Assembly (NCBI RefSeq): GCF_001434695.1 | Contig: NZ_AZDI01000010.1 | Coordinates: 1-63,265, forward strand | Source of the DNA: Dellaglioa algida DSM 15638 | GTDB lineage: Bacteria; Bacillota; Bacilli; Lactobacillales; Lactobacillaceae | DNA: 63,265 nucleotides | Direction: 5' to 3' | In this document: piece by piece, positions 1 through 9,595 of the stretch | Layout: each line of letters starts with the position of its first letter | Position numbering within the stretch: position 1 is the first letter of the stretch | Program-made: the position numbers and the translations under genes | Notes under the pieces: model-generated | What the model saw: the letters and a program-made list of their open reading frames with translations, nothing else | Database searches by the model: none | What the model was told of the DNA's origin: nothing

Positions 1-74
1 TCTCCCAGTTTACGCTGTTCCCAATCGTCAGAAAACCCTTTAAACCGTATCTCGGGTGTCATTTTATCGCTCAT
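1..74 (-). CDS. hsdS: HsdS, type I restriction specificity subunit (5' end only)
   Basis: Only the first 24 codons lie in the window; the gene runs off the left edge. The ATG overlaps the hsdM stop as ATGA, implying translational coupling. The start of the protein ([20 protein letters not shown]) has the PE-[IL][15 protein letters not shown] form common at the N-terminus of Firmicute HsdS proteins. HsdS supplies the two target-recognition domains that set which bipartite site the complex methylates or cuts; neither is visible here, so specificity cannot be judged. Confidence 0.85.
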   Translation of the reverse strand, partial: MSDKMTPEIRFKGFSDDWEQRKLG

Positions 75-1666
75 TTGAATACCTCTTTTGTCGCTTCAAT
101 CAAGTCTTTTGTTTCATCAGTAACGGCTAATTCATCCAGCATAGCTAGGAATTCTGCTTCTGATTTCTTAATTTCTGCATTCAAATCAACAAGTTCTTTA
201 CTAACTTGAACTAAGTCGATAGGTTCTTCTTCTTCAAAAGTATCCACATAACGCGGAATGTTTAAGTTAAAATCATTTTCCACAATTTCGGCCAATTCGG
301 CTTTATGCGCATATTTTTCAACATCTTCTCGTTTTTGATACGTTGCAATGATCTTATCTACGTGCTCATTAGTTAAGTTATTTTGATTCTTCGCTTTTTC
401 AAAATCATTTGACGCATCAATGAAGAAAATATCATTATTAGTCCGATTCTTTTTGAATACTAAAATAGTTGTTGGAATACTTGTGCCATAGAATAAATTA
501 GCTGGTAAACCAATTACGCCATCAAGGACATTCATTGATTCAATCATTTGTTTACGAATTAAGCCTTCACCTGCACCACGGAATAATACCCCGTGAGGTA
601 AAACTACAGCCATTGTACCTTCATCGGACAAATGATAAAGCATCGTTTCAACAAAGGCAAAATCAGCCTTTGATTTAGGCGCTAATTTACCAAATGAACC
701 AAAACGTAGATCGTCATTCTTTGATGCATCGGCATTCCAGTTAGCTGAATAAGGTGGATTTGCGACTACTGCATCAAATTTTTGATCGCCATATTTATCA
801 TTTTCCAATGTATCGCCTTGCTCAATATTGAAGTCATCAAAAGAAACGTCATGAAGAAGTAGATTCATGCGAGCTAAATTATAAGTTGTTCCATTCAATT
901 CTTGACCCGCGTAATAACTAACCTCGGCTTCATCCCCGACACGAAGTAACAACGAACCCGAACCAGCCGTTGGATCATAGACGTTACGTAATTTCTTTTT
1001 ATCCATTGTGACCAATTTAGCTAAGATACTTGAAACCTTTTGTGGTGTATAGAATTCACCAGCTTTTTTACCAGCGCTTGCCGCAAATTGGCCAATTAAA
1101 TATTCGTACGCATCACCGAGAACGTCAATCTGAGTATTATCGTAATCTGTTTCAATTGAATTAATTGAGAGCATTACTTTCGCAATCAAACCAGATCTAG
1201 CCGTCACCGAACTACCTAAACGGGTTGAACTCAAATCCATATCGTCAAACAGATGGTCAAAATCTTGTTCTGAATCCGTTCCGATTGTTGAACTTTGAAC
1301 ACGGTTTACTGCAATTTCTAAATGTTCAACAGAAAAGTTATTAGCAGATATTTCTTTAATCATATTAGAAAATAAATCTTCAGGTAATACGACATAACCA
1401 AGCGTATCTAACAATTCGGCGCGAACGTCTTCTTCCCCAGCTTCCGCAACCAATTCTTGATAAGTTGTTAATTCAGGATAATCTTCCAGTAAAGTGTCCA
1501 CATATTTTGCTGTTTTTTGTGATAAATACCGATAAAAAATCATACCAAGCAAATAATTCCTAAATTCACTGGCATCCATGTTACTACGTAAATCATTTGC
1601 GGCGGCCCAAAGTGCTTTTTGTAGGTTGGCCTGTTGTTGCTGTACAGTATCCGTATTTTCAGTCAT
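71..1666 (-). CDS. hsdM: HsdM, type I restriction-modification DNA methyltransferase subunit
   Basis: Adenine-N6 methyltransferase subunit of a type I system; with HsdS it methylates the host recognition site using S-adenosylmethionine. At 531 aa it has normal length. The SAM-binding motif [11 protein letters not shown] is near residue 232 and the catalytic NPPYSANWN motif near residue 306; the N-terminal helical region and the FYTPQKV segment before motif I fit the HsdM family. The start follows an AGGAG ribosome site lying in the last codons of hsdR, 3 bp upstream. The operon order is hsdR-hsdM-hsdS. Confidence 0.95.
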   Translation of the reverse strand: MTENTDTVQQQQANLQKALWAAANDLRSNMDASEFRNYLLGMIFYRYLSQKTAKYVDTLLEDYPELTTYQELVAEAGEEDVRAELLDTLGYVVLPEDLFSNMIKEISANNFSVEHLEIAVNRVQSSTIGTDSEQDFDHLFDDMDLSSTRLGSSVTARSGLIAKVMLSINSIETDYDNTQIDVLGDAYEYLIGQFAASAGKKAGEFYTPQKVSSILAKLVTMDKKKLRNVYDPTAGSGSLLLRVGDEAEVSYYAGQELNGTTYNLARMNLLLHDVSFDDFNIEQGDTLENDKYGDQKFDAVVANPPYSANWNADASKNDDLRFGSFGKLAPKSKADFAFVETMLYHLSDEGTMAVVLPHGVLFRGAGEGLIRKQMIESMNVLDGVIGLPANLFYGTSIPTTILVFKKNRTNNDIFFIDASNDFEKAKNQNNLTNEHVDKIIATYQKREDVEKYAHKAELAEIVENDFNLNIPRYVDTFEEEEPIDLVQVSKELVDLNAEIKKSEAEFLAMLDELAVTDETKDLIEATKEVFK

Positions 1667-1669
1667 TAA

Positions 1670-4477
1670 TTAAACTCCTATAGTGAATTTTTTAACGGTT
1701 TGAATGGCGAATTTCAATGCTGATTCAATTTTCCGTTTATTTTTAAGCGGTGCGCCGATTCCTTTTTTCAGTGACTCTTTCTTCTCTCGACCAGTGAACT
1801 TATACTCACTAATCGTTTCGTTAATCGCTGATTCTGGAACGTCATTTTCTTTCGAATACGTTTGAACAGCAATTTTTTCTTGTTCTTCAAAGAAATCTAA
1901 CAACGCATCTTCAATTTTAATATCTGAACTTAAGCTGGGTACCTCATTTTCAAGAAATGAGATCAATAAGTCTCGTTTCAAAAAAAGGTTAGCATCGTTA
2001 GAACTCTTAATTCCATCTATCAATTCTTTAACTGCCTTCCTGCGCTCATCCTCTGGAGCGGCTAAGTCAAGTTGTCCAATTAAGCCTTTGATGTATCTTG
2101 TATTGATTGTATTTTCCTCAATAAGATCAATTTCAAAATCGATTTCATCAAGAATTGAGGCCTTGTCATGAACCCCTCGGCCAATATAAATATCCAAATA
2201 TTTTGAACGATAGTCATTCATATCTTGTTCAGTAAAACCAAACTCTGAACCAGATTTAGCTAAATCAAATTCAGCATATCCTTCCATTTTTCGTTCAACT
2301 CGAGCGAGCGTTCTAAAAAGTTTAATAAATTTACTTTGTGCCTCTTCATCCGGTAAATCATCAACCATTTGTGGTGTTCCCACATATTCAAGTAACTCAT
2401 CAATTGCTTTTTGATAATCGGTTTTGATGTCATTAAAAGGTGGCTGTAAAAAGGCACCTACACTATTAGTTGCCCCAAATAACTCAAGTGCTTCATCCGT
2501 TTGTTCTTTTAACTTACGGTAAGCAACAATTTGTCCAAATGGTTTTAAATTCATATCATAAACACGGTTTGTTCTTGAATAAGCTTGGATTAAATTGTGA
2601 TATTCCAAATTTTTGTCGACGTACAGCGTGTTCAGAGTTTTAGAATCAAATCCAGTCAACATCATGTTGACCACAATTAAAATATCAATCCGATTTAATG
2701 GATCATTTTTTTCCACGCGATTTTGAACGTCTTCAGCATACTTTCTGAACTCATTCGTCGAATGCTGCGTATGGTACGTTTTATTATAATTATCTATAAT
2801 TCGGTCCATTTGTAATTGTGAATGAGATTGAGTTGACTCATCTTCATTACCATCCTCATTTGCCGCCCATGTAAAAATAGTTGCCACCTTAATGTCTTTT
2901 TTAGAATCAGCTAGTTGCTTGTTAAATTCATCATAATAAGCAACTGCTAACTTAGTATCTTTAACCGTTAAAAAGGCATTAAATTTACCATTACGTGTTC
3001 GTTGCAGATGTTGTCCTAAAATATTTTTAGTTACTGTGGCAATACGCTCTTCAGATTCATAAACTTCTTGGGTATCAATTCCAACTACTTTTTCACCATC
3101 ATCAACCGCGTTTGCCATTTTAAGCGTACTCATATAGTCAATTTGGAAACCTAAAACATTTTTATCTCGAATCGCATCCGTTATTAGATACGAATGTAGC
3201 ATTGTTGTAAAAATATCATCGGTTGTTCTACCATCGCCCGCCGGATTCTGTTTGAATCTTGGCGTTCCGGTAAATCCAAACCACTGTGCTTTCGAAAAGA
3301 AACCATTGATAGCCTTTTGTTGTTCACCAAAAGTTGTCCGATGAGCTTCATCTACAATAAAAACAACTTTTTTATCTTTTAATGCTGCTAATCCCGCTTC
3401 ATGACGGGTGACTGCATAATTCATTTTTTGAATAGTTGTAATGACAACTTGTGTCTCTTGTCCTTTAAGTTGTCTAACTAAGTCATAGGTCGATTCTGTC
3501 CCGCTCAATAAATCTAGTTCTTCAGAAAACGCCGTAAAATTATCGGTCGTCTGCTTATTCAAATCAGCACGATCTAACATAAAAATAACTTTTTCAATGC
3601 TTTCTTCTTGGGCCAGCAACGTTGCTGCTTTGAACGACGTTACGGTTTTACCCGAACCCGTTGTATGCCAGATATACCCATTCTCATTCGTTGTTAGCGC
3701 ATGGTTCACTAACGCCTCTGTCGCATATACTTGATAAGGTCGCATCACCATCAAGACTTTTTTTCGTTCATCAAAAATAAAGTACTTTGAAATCATTGAA
3801 TGCAGTCGGTTAATTTCTAAAAATGAGTTCGTAAAATCTTGAATTTCATTAAACCGATGATTTCCTTCGTCCGTCCAATTAAATAGGAAGTCTGCACTAA
3901 TCTTACCGTCGGTATTAGACATATACTGTGAATTAACACCGTTTGAAATCACAAAAATCTGAATAAACCTAAAAAGATTTTGATAAGAAACTTGTCGATA
4001 ACGTCCAATTTGATTGAAGGCTTGATGATTCTCAACACCACGTTTTTTCAATTCAACTTGAACAAGTGGTAATCCGTTAACCAAAATCGTTACATCATAA
4101 CGATTTTCGTGTTCATTAACTCCCATCACGGTTACTTGATTTGTGACTTCATAAACATTATTATTCGCATTTTTCGTATCAAAATAGTTCAGATACAACG
4201 TTGGTTCATTAGTATCATCCCTTTGGATCGTTAATGTTTGATCTCTTAATATGTGCGCAGTTGCATACGCATTCCCACTTGTTAACTTCGACATGATTCG
4301 TGAAAATTCGCCATCCGTTAATAATTTCCCATTTAATTTGTCAGCGTTACGTTGATTTAATATTGCTCTAAAATGTGCAATCATTTCATCAAGCGAACGT
4401 AATTCGACTCGTTTATAATTTAATTTTTCTAGATACCCAATAAAACGTTCTTCAAGTTGTGCTTCACTTTCGGCCAT
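1670..4477 (-). CDS. hsdR: HsdR, type I restriction endonuclease subunit
   Basis: Motor and nuclease subunit: it translocates DNA with ATP and cleaves unmethylated targets far from the recognition site. At 935 aa, an N-terminal PD-(D/E)XK-type nuclease region is suggested by GLPLVQVELKK near residue 135. The SF2 motor has Walker A TTGSGKT near 272, DEAH near 376, and FTGTPRF after it. A helical C-terminus follows that would bind HsdM. It is the first gene of the operon, with a strong GGAGGAGAGG ribosome site. No frameshift is seen, so the motor subunit looks functional. Confidence 0.95.
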   Translation of the reverse strand: MAESEAQLEERFIGYLEKLNYKRVELRSLDEMIAHFRAILNQRNADKLNGKLLTDGEFSRIMSKLTSGNAYATAHILRDQTLTIQRDDTNEPTLYLNYFDTKNANNNVYEVTNQVTVMGVNEHENRYDVTILVNGLPLVQVELKKRGVENHQAFNQIGRYRQVSYQNLFRFIQIFVISNGVNSQYMSNTDGKISADFLFNWTDEGNHRFNEIQDFTNSFLEINRLHSMISKYFIFDERKKVLMVMRPYQVYATEALVNHALTTNENGYIWHTTGSGKTVTSFKAATLLAQEESIEKVIFMLDRADLNKQTTDNFTAFSEELDLLSGTESTYDLVRQLKGQETQVVITTIQKMNYAVTRHEAGLAALKDKKVVFIVDEAHRTTFGEQQKAINGFFSKAQWFGFTGTPRFKQNPAGDGRTTDDIFTTMLHSYLITDAIRDKNVLGFQIDYMSTLKMANAVDDGEKVVGIDTQEVYESEERIATVTKNILGQHLQRTRNGKFNAFLTVKDTKLAVAYYDEFNKQLADSKKDIKVATIFTWAANEDGNEDESTQSHSQLQMDRIIDNYNKTYHTQHSTNEFRKYAEDVQNRVEKNDPLNRIDILIVVNMMLTGFDSKTLNTLYVDKNLEYHNLIQAYSRTNRVYDMNLKPFGQIVAYRKLKEQTDEALELFGATNSVGAFLQPPFNDIKTDYQKAIDELLEYVGTPQMVDDLPDEEAQSKFIKLFRTLARVERKMEGYAEFDLAKSGSEFGFTEQDMNDYRSKYLDIYIGRGVHDKASILDEIDFEIDLIEENTINTRYIKGLIGQLDLAAPEDERRKAVKELIDGIKSSNDANLFLKRDLLISFLENEVPSLSSDIKIEDALLDFFEEQEKIAVQTYSKENDVPESAINETISEYKFTGREKKESLKKGIGAPLKNKRKIESALKFAIQTVKKFTIGV

Positions 4478-4533
4478 AATATCGCCTCTCCTCCGAACTT
4501 ACGTTGTCGCAGAGCGTAAGTAATTATAAGTGA

Positions 4534-4542
4534 ATTATACCA
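4534..4542 (-). promoter_or_regulatory. Extended -10 promoter of hsdRMS
   Basis: On the minus strand the sequence TGGTATAAT (TGN plus a perfect -10) lies 57 bp before the hsdR start. No good -35 is present at 17 bp, which is usual for extended -10 promoters. Confidence 0.5.
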
Positions 4543-4567
4543 ATGTTCCCTATCAATTCACAGTACT

Positions 4568-4597
4568 AAAAAAGCCACTCCAAGAAACTGAAGTGAC
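4568..4597 (-). terminator. Terminator after the BCCT gene
   Basis: A minus-strand hairpin (GTCACTTCA paired with TGGAGTGGC, two G-T wobbles) is followed by six T. It lies just after the BCCT stop codon and before the hsd promoter. Confidence 0.8.
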
Positions 4598-4614
4598 CGT
4601 AATCTTACCTATTT

Positions 4615-6195
4615 TTAATGAATCATATCGTGTATCACATGTTGTTGTGCAGCGATATTCTTTTTAACTGCTTTTCCAATCATCTTCATAAATGAAGTAT
4701 GGACGCTTTCCGTTGAATGATCATGTGCCAAATATTGCCACGTTGAAATAATCAATAATAATGATACAAAAATCAACGGGAACCCGGCCATTAAACAAAT
4801 TGCTTGAATGGTTTTGAATCCACCAACAAAGACAATCCCGAATGAGAATAACATAAAGATTGCCATCCAAACTAAGCGATTAAATAAACTTGGTTGTTGT
4901 GCTGGTCCAAGTTTTGTACTAGTAAATGCCGACACAATGTATGCTGATGAAGAAATGGTGGTTGCTAAGAAAATAAAACACGAAATTGCGTATATAACTA
5001 ACATGACGTATTTAAAAGGCAACGTCGAAATGACTTGCGCGATTGCTGCGGCCTGACCGTAAACATTCAAGGTATGAATAAGGTCAACGGCTCCACTTTG
5101 CTGAAGATAAAGTGAGTAGCCACCTAAGATTGCATAGAAACTCATACAGCCTAATGCGCCATACGCTAACATCCCTAAAATGACTTGACGAATTGTTCGA
5201 CCACGTGAAATTCTAGCAATGAATAAGCCCATAAATGGCATGAATGTTAACCACCAACCCCAATAAAAAATAGTTTCTGATTTAACAGGATCAACCGCAT
5301 GGCCCAACCCTGATGCAGTCCCTGTACTCATTGCGACAAATTGTGTCACCATCAGTACAAGGCTATGTCCTTCTGATTTTAAAATATATAACGTTGGACC
5401 TACTAATAAAACAATTAATAAGAACCCAATTGCCGTCCAGATATGTGCTGAACTTAAGCGGTCAATTCCGCCCTTAATTCCCTTGAACATTGTTAACGTA
5501 AAAATAGAAAACAAGACTACAAACAAGGCTAATTTTAACAAAATTGTATCTGGAACACCCGTTAGTGTTGCGATAATTCGTGACAATACTGGGATTTCCA
5601 TTCCGACTGATGAGCCAACACCGCCCATAATGCCAAAGACAACTAAAAAATCAACAATTTTACGTAAGATTTTTTTATAAGCTTGGTCCCCTTTTAACAT
5701 AGGGATGACATCACTGACACACATCACTTTTACTTTTTTTACATACATAACGTACGAAATAATTACGGCCGATGACGCAAACATCATCCAAGCCATTGGA
5801 CCCCAATCGAATTGGCCCATCATATGTGCATTTTGATAATTAACAGGTGACATCGCTTTAGCGCCAAACAATGGTTGTTGTACGTAACGAAGTGGATCAA
5901 CCATGCTAAGCATCAAAATACTAGCATCAATGGCAGTCGCAAAAACCATACTTCCCCATTTAAAATCATTGTATGCGGGCTTTTCGCCTTTATTACCGAG
6001 GGTTATTCTACCGTAATGACTCAATGCAATATATAAAAAGAAAACAAAATTAAGAATATATATGCCAAGATAAACCCAACTCAGATGAGCCGTAATGGCG
6101 TCCATCGCAGAACCCAATGCTAGCTTCAAACCTGAGCCACCAAGCAATAATCCGACTGACACTAAAATAAATAGTGCCACAGTTGGTACAAACAT
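4615..6195 (-). CDS. BCCT-family transporter (betaine/carnitine/choline type)
   Basis: Integral membrane transporter of the betaine-choline-carnitine family, with about 12 hydrophobic segments over 526 aa. The BCCT signature is clear: an aromatic box FYWGWW followed by GLFIARISRGRTIRQV. Family members import quaternary ammonium compounds for osmoprotection or exchange them for breakdown products. Two oddities: the glycine-rich stretch that lines the substrate/sodium site in BetP-type members reads TAIDASI here, and the last aromatic-box tryptophan is phenylalanine. The ATG at 6195 has no ribosome site; a perfect AGGAGG at 6234-6239 is instead 8 bp before an in-frame ATT (6223-6225) that would add ten residues. 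Substrate unknown. Confidence 0.85.
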   Translation of the reverse strand: MFVPTVALFILVSVGLLLGGSGLKLALGSAMDAITAHLSWVYLGIYILNFVFFLYIALSHYGRITLGNKGEKPAYNDFKWGSMVFATAIDASILMLSMVDPLRYVQQPLFGAKAMSPVNYQNAHMMGQFDWGPMAWMMFASSAVIISYVMYVKKVKVMCVSDVIPMLKGDQAYKKILRKIVDFLVVFGIMGGVGSSVGMEIPVLSRIIATLTGVPDTILLKLALFVVLFSIFTLTMFKGIKGGIDRLSSAHIWTAIGFLLIVLLVGPTLYILKSEGHSLVLMVTQFVAMSTGTASGLGHAVDPVKSETIFYWGWWLTFMPFMGLFIARISRGRTIRQVILGMLAYGALGCMSFYAILGGYSLYLQQSGAVDLIHTLNVYGQAAAIAQVISTLPFKYVMLVIYAISCFIFLATTISSSAYIVSAFTSTKLGPAQQPSLFNRLVWMAIFMLFSFGIVFVGGFKTIQAICLMAGFPLIFVSLLLIISTWQYLAHDHSTESVHTSFMKMIGKAVKKNIAAQQHVIHDMIH

Positions 6196-6246
6196 TTTTT
6201 TATCGATATTTTGTTTTTCTAAAATAAAAAATTCCTCCTAAATTTA

Positions 6247-6263
6247 GAGTGCGCCTCGCACTC
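6247..6263 (-). promoter_or_regulatory. Small perfect hairpin before the BCCT ribosome site
   Basis: GAGTGCG-cct-CGCACTC, a 7-bp perfect inverted repeat with a 3-nt loop, lies 7 bp upstream of the AGGAGG site of the BCCT gene. It has no T-run, so it is not a terminator. It could affect mRNA stability or be a protein-binding site. Function unknown. Confidence 0.45.
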
Positions 6264-6291
6264 ATCCCAACAACTTCACTTTTATTTGCAC

Positions 6292-6341
6292 AAAAAAACA
6301 CACCGGTACAGTTTCTCCACTAGGGATATCTGCACAGCGTG
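6292..6341 (-). terminator. Strong hairpin terminator between maa and the BCCT gene
   Basis: Minus strand: CACGCTGTGCAG pairs with CTGTACCGGTGTG (one bulge, some wobbles), followed by seven T. It ends the maa transcript. A possible promoter (TTAATT-17-TATAAG) lies between the maa stop and this hairpin, so it could also be an attenuator in the leader of the BCCT gene, for which I see no clear promoter after the hairpin. Confidence 0.75.
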
Positions 6342-6408
6342 CTTGTTAGCTTGCCATCTTATACAAATACTCATAACGTTAATTAATAGTTAATATTCTA
6401 TCGAATCG

Positions 6409-6963
6409 CTAACCTGGGCTCACGTCTCCATTATCATCTAGATAACGAATAATTCGTGCTGGGTTACCCGCAATTACGAGATCATCACCGAACGACTTTG
6501 TTACTACTGATCCGGCGCCAACTACGACACGGTTACCAAGCGTAACGCCTGGTAAAATCGTGACGTGTCCACCCATCCAGACACTATCGCCAACCGTAAT
6601 TGGTTTACCCATTTCGACATCCGCGTTACGTAATTTTGCGGATAAGGGATGTACTGGTGTGTAGAAGCCAACGTCTGGACCAATGTAACAATGATCACCA
6701 ATCGTGATCGGACAAGTGTCCAACATCGTTAAATGGTAGTTCGCATAAAAGTGATTTCCGATATGAATATTAAATCCATAATCAAATTCGATTCCCGTTT
6801 CGGCCCAAAAGTCGTCACCGGAATCAGCCAATAATGCTTTAATATTTGTATTCTGTTGTTTATTATCGTCAAGTTGGTTAATTGTCAGCAGTTCTCTCCG
6901 AATTAGTTCTCGTCGTTCAACTAATTCCGGATCAAACTGCTCATACGGTTCACCATCTGACAT
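6409..6963 (-). CDS. maa: Sugar O-acetyltransferase (maltose/galactoside acetyltransferase family)
   Basis: Cytoplasmic acetyl-CoA-dependent acetyltransferase with a left-handed beta-helix. It has an N-terminal Mac-type helical region (YEQFDPELVERRELIR) and hexapeptide repeats ending in GVTLGNRVVVGAGSVVTKSF and AGNPARIIRYL. Family members acetylate the 6-OH of sugars such as maltose or thiogalactosides, perhaps for detoxification. I prefer the ATG at 6963 (184 aa): the promoter's expected transcript start is near 6987, which would leave an upstream ATG there leaderless, and AGAGAG precedes 6963. It is transcribed alone. Confidence 0.85.
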   Translation of the reverse strand: MSDGEPYEQFDPELVERRELIRRELLTINQLDDNKQQNTNIKALLADSGDDFWAETGIEFDYGFNIHIGNHFYANYHLTMLDTCPITIGDHCYIGPDVGFYTPVHPLSAKLRNADVEMGKPITVGDSVWMGGHVTILPGVTLGNRVVVGAGSVVTKSFGDDLVIAGNPARIIRYLDDNGDVSPG

Positions 6964-6993
6964 CTTTTCTCTCTCAGTTTTTATCATAGTATA

Positions 6994-7022
6994 AGAATAC
7001 CACTTATAGAGTCATTTGTTAA
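6994..7022 (-). promoter_or_regulatory. Promoter of the sugar acetyltransferase gene
   Basis: Minus strand TTAACA, 17-bp spacer, TATTCT with a TGN extension before the -10. It points to a transcript start about 25 bp before the chosen start codon. Confidence 0.65.
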
Positions 7023-7156
7023 AATTACTTTTAAAATGGGACTTTATGGCATTTATAATACAAACGTTCATGCCCATCATAACGCGCCTAAGCCCAATAA
7101 TAAAAATAATTAATATAATTTTTTATGTATCTTGAATTCTAATTTTTATCCGCACA

Positions 7157-7204
7157 AAGGGACACCTTATCATAATTATCTTGCTCCCTGATAAGGCGTT
7201 CCTT
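7157..7204. repeat. Long inverted repeat after nanE
   Basis: AAGGGACACCTTATCA and TGATAAGGCGTTCCTT form a stem of about 14 pairs with a 16-nt loop. It lies just downstream of the nanE stop, where a terminator is expected. The run of T is on the plus strand; on the minus strand the sequence after the stem is TTGTGCGG, so it is a poor terminator for nanE and may act as a 3'-end stabiliser. The rest of 7023-7220 shows nothing else clear. Confidence 0.5.
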
Positions 7205-7220
7205 AATTTTTACAATTGTC

Positions 7221-7889
7221 TTAACTTATTTTATCAACGAATCGTTGCGTAATTTGTTGTGGTCTTGTTATAACACCACCCACAACAGCTGAGAACGCGC
7301 CCATATTCAAGGCTTTTTTTACTTCTTCCGGCGTTGTTGTATGACCTTCCATAATCACGGGAATTTTAAGATTTCCAACCAATTTTTTTAATAATTCAAA
7401 ATCTGGATTGTCTCTTTCATCCGTGTAATCCGTATAGCCAGAAAGCGTAGTAGAAACCATGTCAAAGCCATTTTTTTCGGCCATAATGCCTTCTTCGTAA
7501 GTCGAAATATCTGCCATTACTAGTCTGTTTTCCGCATGAATTTTGCCGACTAAATCTGTAACGGATTCATGATTTGGACGATCTCGAACAGTTGCGTCCA
7601 TCGCAATAATTTCGGCATCCGTTGTCAGTAACTCATTTACTTCCTTCATAGTCGCCGTAATATAAACTTCTGAATCAGGATAGTCTCGTTTTATTATCCC
7701 AATTAACGGGAGATTCACCTGTTTTTTAATTTCTAAAATGTCGGCTACTGAATTGGCACGAATCCCAACGGCGCCACCTAGTTCTGCTGCCAAAGCCATT
7801 TTTCCCATAATAAATGAACTGTATAACGGTTCATTTTCAAGTGCCTGACAAGAAACGACTAGCCCATCTTTGATGTCATTTAAATTCAT
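7221..7889 (-). CDS. nanE: N-acetylmannosamine-6-phosphate 2-epimerase
   Basis: Converts ManNAc-6-phosphate to GlcNAc-6-phosphate, a step of sialic acid and ManNAc use. The 222-aa TIM-barrel has the family patterns LIGIIKRDYPDSEVYITAT near residue 70, IIAMDAT, DISTYEEG and the phosphate-binding EGHTTTPEE and GAFSAVVGGVITRP at the C-terminus. The start at 7889 (MNLNDIKDGLVVSCQAL) matches the family N-terminus; an upstream ATG would overlap the previous gene and add 27 unlike residues. It lies 34 bp after a 6-phospho-beta-glucosidase and is probably cotranscribed. No nanA or nanK is nearby, so the source of ManNAc-6-P is open. Confidence 0.9.
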   Translation of the reverse strand: MNLNDIKDGLVVSCQALENEPLYSSFIMGKMALAAELGGAVGIRANSVADILEIKKQVNLPLIGIIKRDYPDSEVYITATMKEVNELLTTDAEIIAMDATVRDRPNHESVTDLVGKIHAENRLVMADISTYEEGIMAEKNGFDMVSTTLSGYTDYTDERDNPDFELLKKLVGNLKIPVIMEGHTTTPEEVKKALNMGAFSAVVGGVITRPQQITQRFVDKIS

Positions 7890-7923
7890 TATATTTCTCT
7901 TTTTCGCCGGATAAAATCTGTCT

Positions 7924-9453
<1,530 letters not shown>

Positions 9454-9463
9454 TCATTTTTTC

Positions 9464-9510
9464 AAAAAAAATTACCTATTGATAACCACAAAAAGTAGTT
9501 ATCAATAGGT
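9464..9510 (-). terminator. Conditional terminator in the leader of the GH1-nanE operon
   Basis: Minus strand: ACCTATTGATAAC pairs perfectly with GTTATCAATAGGT around a CACAAAAAGTA-type loop, followed by eight T. It sits between the promoter and the start codon, so it must be read through for expression. Its 5' arm overlaps the end of the antiterminator element at 9508-9537. Confidence 0.9.
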
Positions 9511-9537
9511 AACGCCTGATCTAATCAGTTACAGCCC
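9508..9537 (-). promoter_or_regulatory. RAT: ribonucleic antiterminator site for a LicT/BglG-type protein
   Basis: The 30-nt minus-strand element begins GGGCTGTAACTG and ends CAGGCGTTACC. It closely follows the RAT pattern GG-TTGTTACTG-loop-CAGGCAAAACC, with stem halves ACTG/CAGG-type and the conserved flanks. It overlaps the terminator's 5' arm, the classic arrangement in which protein binding blocks the terminator. The binding protein is not encoded here. Confidence 0.85.
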
Positions 9538-9552
9538 TTATTTGACAAGATA

Positions 9553-9581
9553 AGTATACCAAATTAAGAAAGCGCTGTCAA
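9553..9581 (-). promoter_or_regulatory. Promoter of the GH1-nanE operon with cre at 9567-9580
   Basis: Minus strand TTGACA, 17-bp spacer, TATACT: near-perfect sigma-A promoter. The sequence TGACAGCGCTTTCT at 9567-9580 matches the CcpA cre consensus TGWAARCGYTWNCW at 13 of 14 positions and overlaps the -35 box, so CcpA binding would block polymerase when preferred sugars are present. Confidence 0.9.
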
Positions 9582-9595
9582 AAGGTATTTTATCA

